Shown: positions 60,603 through 64,000 of the stretch, piece by piece
Layout of the letters: the number at the start of each line of letters is the position of its first letter
Position numbering within the stretch: position 1 is the stretch's first letter
Source: an uncultured Fodinibius sp.
Lineage (GTDB): Bacteria > Bacteroidota > Rhodothermia > Balneolales > Balneolaceae
NCBI GenBank assembly: GCA_913056235.1
Contig: CAJXMW010000004.1
Location: 1-64,000, forward strand
Length of the DNA: 64,000 bases
Direction: 5' to 3'
Translations under genes and position numbers: made by a program
Notes under the pieces: generated by a model
What the model was told of the DNA's origin: nothing
The model's database searches: none
Seen by the model: only the letters and a program-made list of their open reading frames with translations

Positions 60603-61451
60603 ATGAAGCAATATCTAGACTTGGTTCGCAGTGTTTTGGATAACGGGGTTAAAAAAGAAAATCGAACAGGAATTGATACAATTTCCAACTTTTCGGAATT
60701 CTATAAAGTGGATTTGTCCGAGGGATTTCCGCTGTTAACTACAAAGAAGGTGTATTTTCGCTCGGTGATTCTGGAATTGCTTTGGTATTTGCGCGGTGAA
60801 GATCATATCCGCTGGTTACGCGACGAGAATGATTGCCATATTTGGGACGAATGGGCTGATGAGGATGGTCATGTCGGCCCTATTTATCCCGTGTTGTGGA
60901 GACGATTTCCATTTTTTAAAAAGGAAGCTGTCAAGTTAGAGGGCAATGGTTCAGCAATTGAAAAAGAATGCTGGGATCGAAATGAATTTGACCAGGTGCA
61001 GCGCGCGATTGATATGCTGAAGGGAAATCCCAATAGTCGACGCATTGTGGTGAGTGCATGGCACCCGGGACTGTTGGATCAGATGGCGTTGCCGCCATGT
61101 CACGTGATGTATGTTTTTAACGTTACGAATGGCAAGTTAAACTGCCATCTTACGCAGCGCTCCGGTGATATTGCGCTGGGCATTCCGTTTAACCTGGCTT
61201 GTTACTCCGCGCTGACCATGGCCATTGCCAACGAGGTGGGCTTGGAGTATGGAGAGTTCGCCCACACCATTGTTGACGCTCATATCTATGAAAATCATGT
61301 GGAGGGCCTCAAAGAGCAGCTCACTCGCGAACCACGTCCATTGCCTAAACTGCATATAGCCGATAAACCTGTGGATGAGCTGGAATTTGAGGATTTTGAA
61401 CTTAAAGACTACAATCCACATCCCGGCATTAAGTTCGAGGTGGCCGTATGA
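60603..61451 (+). CDS. thyA: Thymidylate synthase
   Basis: A 282-residue enzyme that methylates dUMP to dTMP with methylene-THF. The catalytic Cys is C166 in LPPCHVMYVF; RSGDIALGIPFNLACYSAL and the C-terminal HPGIKFEVAV fit ThyA. Between GPIYPVLWRRF (from 92) and QVQRAIDMLK (131) there is a stretch of about 20 residues (FKKEAVKLEGNGSAIE...) where ThyA normally has a short loop; this is unusual but does not touch the active site. The folA start overlaps its last bases (ATGA). Confidence 0.94.
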   Translation: MKQYLDLVRSVLDNGVKKENRTGIDTISNFSEFYKVDLSEGFPLLTTKKVYFRSVILELLWYLRGEDHIRWLRDENDCHIWDEWADEDGHVGPIYPVLWRRFPFFKKEAVKLEGNGSAIEKECWDRNEFDQVQRAIDMLKGNPNSRRIVVSAWHPGLLDQMALPPCHVMYVFNVTNGKLNCHLTQRSGDIALGIPFNLACYSALTMAIANEVGLEYGEFAHTIVDAHIYENHVEGLKEQLTREPRPLPKLHIADKPVDELEFEDFELKDYNPHPGIKFEVAV

Positions 61452-61921
61452 CACTGGCTGCCATTGTTGCTCATGATCCCAATCTGGTGATTGGCAAAGA
61501 CGGCGATCTGCCATGGCACTATTCCGAGGATCTCAAATATTTCAAGCGCATCACGATGGGCCATCCGCTCATCATGGGACGCGTAGTCTTTGAGGAGCTT
61601 GGCGAACAGCCGCTACCGGGTCGCGAGAATATTGTACTCAGCCGATCCCGAGAATACGACCACGTGCCTACTTTTGCTTCTTTTGATGATGCCCTGGAGC
61701 ACGTCAAAGATGAGGAGATCGTCTTCCTGATTGGTGGAGGTGAAGTTTATCGCCAATTTCTGGATCGCGTAGACAAGCTGTTTGTTACTGAGGTTCATGA
61801 ATCCTTCGAAGGAGATACCTACTTTCCCGAATACCGTGACGAAATTGGGATAACGTGGAAAGAGATCAAGCGCGATGATCGTGAGGAGCTTTCCTTTGTG
61901 GTTTACGAGCGGATGAATTGA
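61448..61921 (+). CDS. folA: Dihydrofolate reductase
   Basis: A 157-residue enzyme that regenerates tetrahydrofolate used up by ThyA. The opening AAIVAHDPNLVIGKDGDLPWHYSEDLKYFKRIT has the catalytic acidic residue and the Trp loop; IMGRVVFEELG replaces the usual GRKTFESIG; FLIGGGEVYRQFLD is the NADPH loop. Start overlaps thyA by 4 bp, so the two are translated together. Confidence 0.94.
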   Translation: MTLAAIVAHDPNLVIGKDGDLPWHYSEDLKYFKRITMGHPLIMGRVVFEELGEQPLPGRENIVLSRSREYDHVPTFASFDDALEHVKDEEIVFLIGGGEVYRQFLDRVDKLFVTEVHESFEGDTYFPEYRDEIGITWKEIKRDDREELSFVVYERMN

Positions 61922-61984
61922 CCAATAAAACGCTGAGCTCACTTAGTTTTGTTAATCTTAGTATATCTCTGGCATTTCTAAAGC

Positions 61985-62042
61985 GCTGGTGATTTTTGTT
62001 CTTTACTTATTCTTAGTGTACTTAGTGCCTTAGTGGTATACT
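61985..62042. repeat. Degenerate TTAGTGTACTTAGTG-type intergenic repeat
   Basis: The stretch TTCTTAGTGTACTTAGTGCCTTAGTGG repeats a TTAGTG unit three times and resembles the tail of the window (CAGTCACTTAGTACACTG). It lies between folA and the convergent HD gene. Confidence 0.35.
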
Positions 62043-62044
62043 AT

Positions 62045-63301
62045 TCAGAAGTTGATGCTTTTTAAGTGTACTACATAAGGTTTGACGACCGGCTCGGTAA
62101 GGGCGATGATGTTTTTGGTATCGGCAGCCTTGGAAAACTCCACCGCCGTATCTTTTTCCTCCAGAATCCAGATGCCTTCGTTTTCGTAGCGATAGGCTTC
62201 ACTGTAACTCTCATCAAAGGAGTAGAAGTAATCAGCGGCCTTTTCATCGTAGGGAAGTCCCATGTTCTTTAGCGCTTTTTGGGTCTTGGCCTGCACCTTG
62301 TCTGCCAGCTTTTGAGAAGGTTTCTCTTCCAGAAATGTAGTACGGAACAGCGATCGAGACTGAAATCGCTTGCAGAGATTTGCTAAAATAGGATCATCGG
62401 CGTGCTGCCAATATTTTATGCTCTGAAATACATCGTTGTCGTCGAGCTGCAGGTATCGTTGGAGTACCTCCGTAGGAATTCCCTTTTTTGCACTGGGCTG
62501 ATTTTCCAGGAAAAACTGTAGGGCAGGAGAGGCGTGGTACAGGTCGTCGCCCGCTTTGATTAGCTCTCGCACGCGGCGGAAAATATGGCGTACCAGCTTG
62601 TCGGCACTCAGCACCGTCTTGTGCAGATATACCTGCATGTACATCAGCCGGCGCGCTAGGATATAGTTTTCAATTGCGTAAATGCCTTTCTTTTCAATCA
62701 CAATGTTGCCCTTGTGAACCCGCATCGTTTTAAGGATTCGTTCGATACCCACCGATCCCTCGTATACATTAGTAAAAGCACTGTCGCGTTTCAGGTAGTC
62801 GAGCCGATCGATATCCAGCTGTGAGGAGATCAGCTGATTTAAAAACGGCTTCTTGGGATACTGATCAGTAAATATTTTGATCGCGATATCCAGTGCTCCG
62901 TCCATCTCTTTGTTGAGATGTCGCATCACCGCCAGAGTCATCTTTTCATGGTGGAAATCCTCAATCAGGTTGAACTCCAGGGTGTGGGAGAGTGGTCCGT
63001 GTCCCACATCATGCAACAATACGGCGATGAGCGTGCCCTCATATTCAGCGGGACTGATCGTCGTATCTTTTTCGCGAAGGTTGTTTAGGGTTCGTTGTGC
63101 CAGTTCCATGGCGCCAAGGGCGTGCGAAAAACGAGAGTGCTCGGCGGCCGGGAATACGAGGTAGCCCAACCCCATCTGCTTGATTCGCCGAAGCCGCTGT
63201 ACGTATGGATGATCTACCAGGTCGAGGATCGTGCCTTTGGGCACCGTCAAAAAGCCGTGGATGGGATCGTTAAATATTTTGTACTGCGTGCTTTTGTCCA
63301 T
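62045..63301 (-). CDS. HD-domain phosphohydrolase (dGTPase-like)
   Basis: A 418-residue protein. The metal site is H55 of HSRFSHALGAMELAQ, the HD pair in VLLHDVGHGPLSHTLE and a later Asp (LDIDRLDYLKRDS). The family (COG1078) includes dNTP triphosphohydrolases such as SAMHD1-like and bacterial dGTPase relatives. The substrate is not certain. It is separate from thyA-folA by convergent orientation, though nucleotide metabolism links them. Confidence 0.88.
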   Translation of the reverse strand: MDKSTQYKIFNDPIHGFLTVPKGTILDLVDHPYVQRLRRIKQMGLGYLVFPAAEHSRFSHALGAMELAQRTLNNLREKDTTISPAEYEGTLIAVLLHDVGHGPLSHTLEFNLIEDFHHEKMTLAVMRHLNKEMDGALDIAIKIFTDQYPKKPFLNQLISSQLDIDRLDYLKRDSAFTNVYEGSVGIERILKTMRVHKGNIVIEKKGIYAIENYILARRLMYMQVYLHKTVLSADKLVRHIFRRVRELIKAGDDLYHASPALQFFLENQPSAKKGIPTEVLQRYLQLDDNDVFQSIKYWQHADDPILANLCKRFQSRSLFRTTFLEEKPSQKLADKVQAKTQKALKNMGLPYDEKAADYFYSFDESYSEAYRYENEGIWILEEKDTAVEFSKAADTKNIIALTEPVVKPYVVHLKSINF

Positions 63302-63360
63302 GTGATTACAGTCGGTTCAAAATGAGATACTTGGCAATAACCCGATTTGCAAGCTTCCGC

Positions 63361-63390
63361 GTCATGCTGAACTTGTTTCAGCACCTATAA
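63361..63390. repeat. GTCATGCTGAAC...TTCAGCAC palindromic repeat
   Basis: GTCATGCTGAACTTGTTTCAGCACC at 63361-63385 is a short hairpin (TGCTGAA / TTCAGCA) of the same family as those at 7658 and 41323. Confidence 0.7.
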
Positions 63391-63442
63391 AACAGAACTT
63401 AGATTCAGTCAAAGAACGTATCAAAGGTAACGAGTACAGTTC

Positions 63443-63889
63443 TCATTCGAAAAGCTGATCCGCCAAGATATATTTCTCTTGATTTGGAATATCGGGCAGT
63501 TTTGTAGGACGCTTTTTCTTTAGGTCAAACCAAACGCCATGCGCCTCGGCCACGGCCGCCAGCTTCTTATCATCAGCCGTATAGATCGCCTGGTAGCTGG
63601 TGATGCTGGTGTTACCCATTTTCTTGATGCCAGATCCAATCAGTAAATTGGCGGGATATTCGACGGGATGCACGAACGCAATCTCAATCTTGGCCAGTAC
63701 AAAGCTGTACCCATTTTTAAGCTGTCCGGCCAGTTTATTTACATCCTGTATGAAGGCGATACGCGCTTCCTCAAAATAGGTGTTGAAGATTGCGTTGTTG
63801 ACGTGATTAAGAGGATCAAGATCCCGAAAGCGAACAGGGATTTTCGTCCAATGGGGGAAAATGTCTTTTTGATAGTCAGGTTTTAGCAT
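63443..63889 (-). CDS. Acyl-CoA thioesterase, 4HBT/YbgC-like
   Basis: A 148-residue hot-dog-fold protein. The family motif is VRFRDLDPLNHVNNAIFNTYFEEARIAF, with the catalytic Asp (DLDPLNHVN). The fold continues through AEAHGVWFDLKKKRP. It hydrolyses acyl-CoA or acyl-ACP thioesters in the cytosol; chain preference is unknown. No neighbouring pathway genes are seen. Confidence 0.88.
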   Translation of the reverse strand: MLKPDYQKDIFPHWTKIPVRFRDLDPLNHVNNAIFNTYFEEARIAFIQDVNKLAGQLKNGYSFVLAKIEIAFVHPVEYPANLLIGSGIKKMGNTSITSYQAIYTADDKKLAAVAEAHGVWFDLKKKRPTKLPDIPNQEKYILADQLFE

Positions 63890-63959
63890 AGATTATTTTC
63901 TGTTTACTACTCAGTCACTTAGTACACTGATAAAAAAGTTGAAGTCCGGTAGATGATAA

Positions 63960-64000
63960 CAAATATAAGTCTTCTTTGTGTCTTTAAGGTTATGAGGATT
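63960..64000. repeat. Intergenic CTTTGTGTCTTTAAGG-type repeat at the window edge
   Basis: TCTTCTTTGTGTCTTTAAGG matches the CTTTGTGTCTTCTTTGTG sequence near 5808. The copy is cut by the window end. Confidence 0.35.

Overview
The window reads as a chromosomal segment of a Gram-negative bacterium of the Bacteroidota/Balneolota-Rhodothermota type (a halophilic Balneolaceae-like organism is my best guess). The pointers are: TolC- and porin-type outer-membrane proteins, a bacillithiol deacetylase (BshB1), HprK next to a ribosome hibernation factor without sugar-PTS genes, carotenoid genes of the CrtY/CrtC/glycosyltransferase kind, very weak Shine-Dalgarno sequences, and the short GTCATnCTGAAC...TTCAGnATGAC and GTCATTTCGAG...GAGAAATCT intergenic repeats common in that group. 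The taxonomic call is inference. No rRNA, tRNA, CRISPR array, prophage or plasmid functions were seen.

Layout. 0.2-3.8 kb: leftward metal-uptake group (small Cys/His-rich protein, outer-membrane beta-barrel, ZnuA-like binding protein, ZnuB-like permease; no ATPase gene visible). 3.9-7.4 kb: small membrane protein coupled to a MerA-like flavoprotein, then a periplasmic D-aminoacylase-type amidohydrolase. 7.4-12.7 kb: a 58-residue membrane protein, sucD, dnaG, an inositol monophosphatase and bshB1. 12.9-21.5 kb: a MacAB-TolC-type export system in pieces (two MacB-like permeases; then a glycosyltransferase and three YqjD/YqjE-like small membrane proteins; then TolC, membrane-fusion protein and ATPase), ending in a strong terminator. 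21.6-25.1 kb: LmbE-family deacetylase, AI-2E transporter, and the leftward pair tspO-crtY. 25.5-28.9 kb: an APC permease fused to a degenerate PtsN-like domain and an RCK_C domain, overlapping a Ca/Na antiporter. 29-32.4 kb: two lipoproteins near poly-G tracts, bioB, and a wrecked trkH-trkA locus.

32.5-38.9 kb: esterase-like hydrolase, orphan OmpR-type regulator, CBS protein, TrmH, an M23 peptidase, and the xerC-hpf-hprK group. 38.9-42.2 kb: a group that could make a carotenoid glycoside ester (GT2, CrtC, PlsC-type acyltransferase). 42.2-47.5 kb: methyltransferase, carboxypeptidase-regulatory-domain protein, SlyD-like isomerase, DUF2914 protein, CoA-binding protein and DUF971 protein. 47.7-54.7 kb: two tight leftward operons, NCS2 permease-aromatic amino acid decarboxylase and SDR-Rieske oxygenase-M28 peptidase. 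54.8-57.7 kb: endonuclease V, a REP-associated tyrosine transposase flanked by its hairpins, and a CrtI-superfamily oxidoreductase. 58.2-63.9 kb: InlB-repeat lipoprotein, mgtE, thyA-folA, HD phosphohydrolase and a thioesterase.

Most of the window is ordinary chromosomal housekeeping. The most unusual items are the RAYT with its hairpins, the APC/PtsN-like/RCK_C fusion with the phospho-His position occupied by Tyr, the multiply frameshifted trkH-trkA relic, the carotenoid acyl-glycoside candidate group, and the metal-uptake group with its own outer-membrane barrel and inverted repeats.
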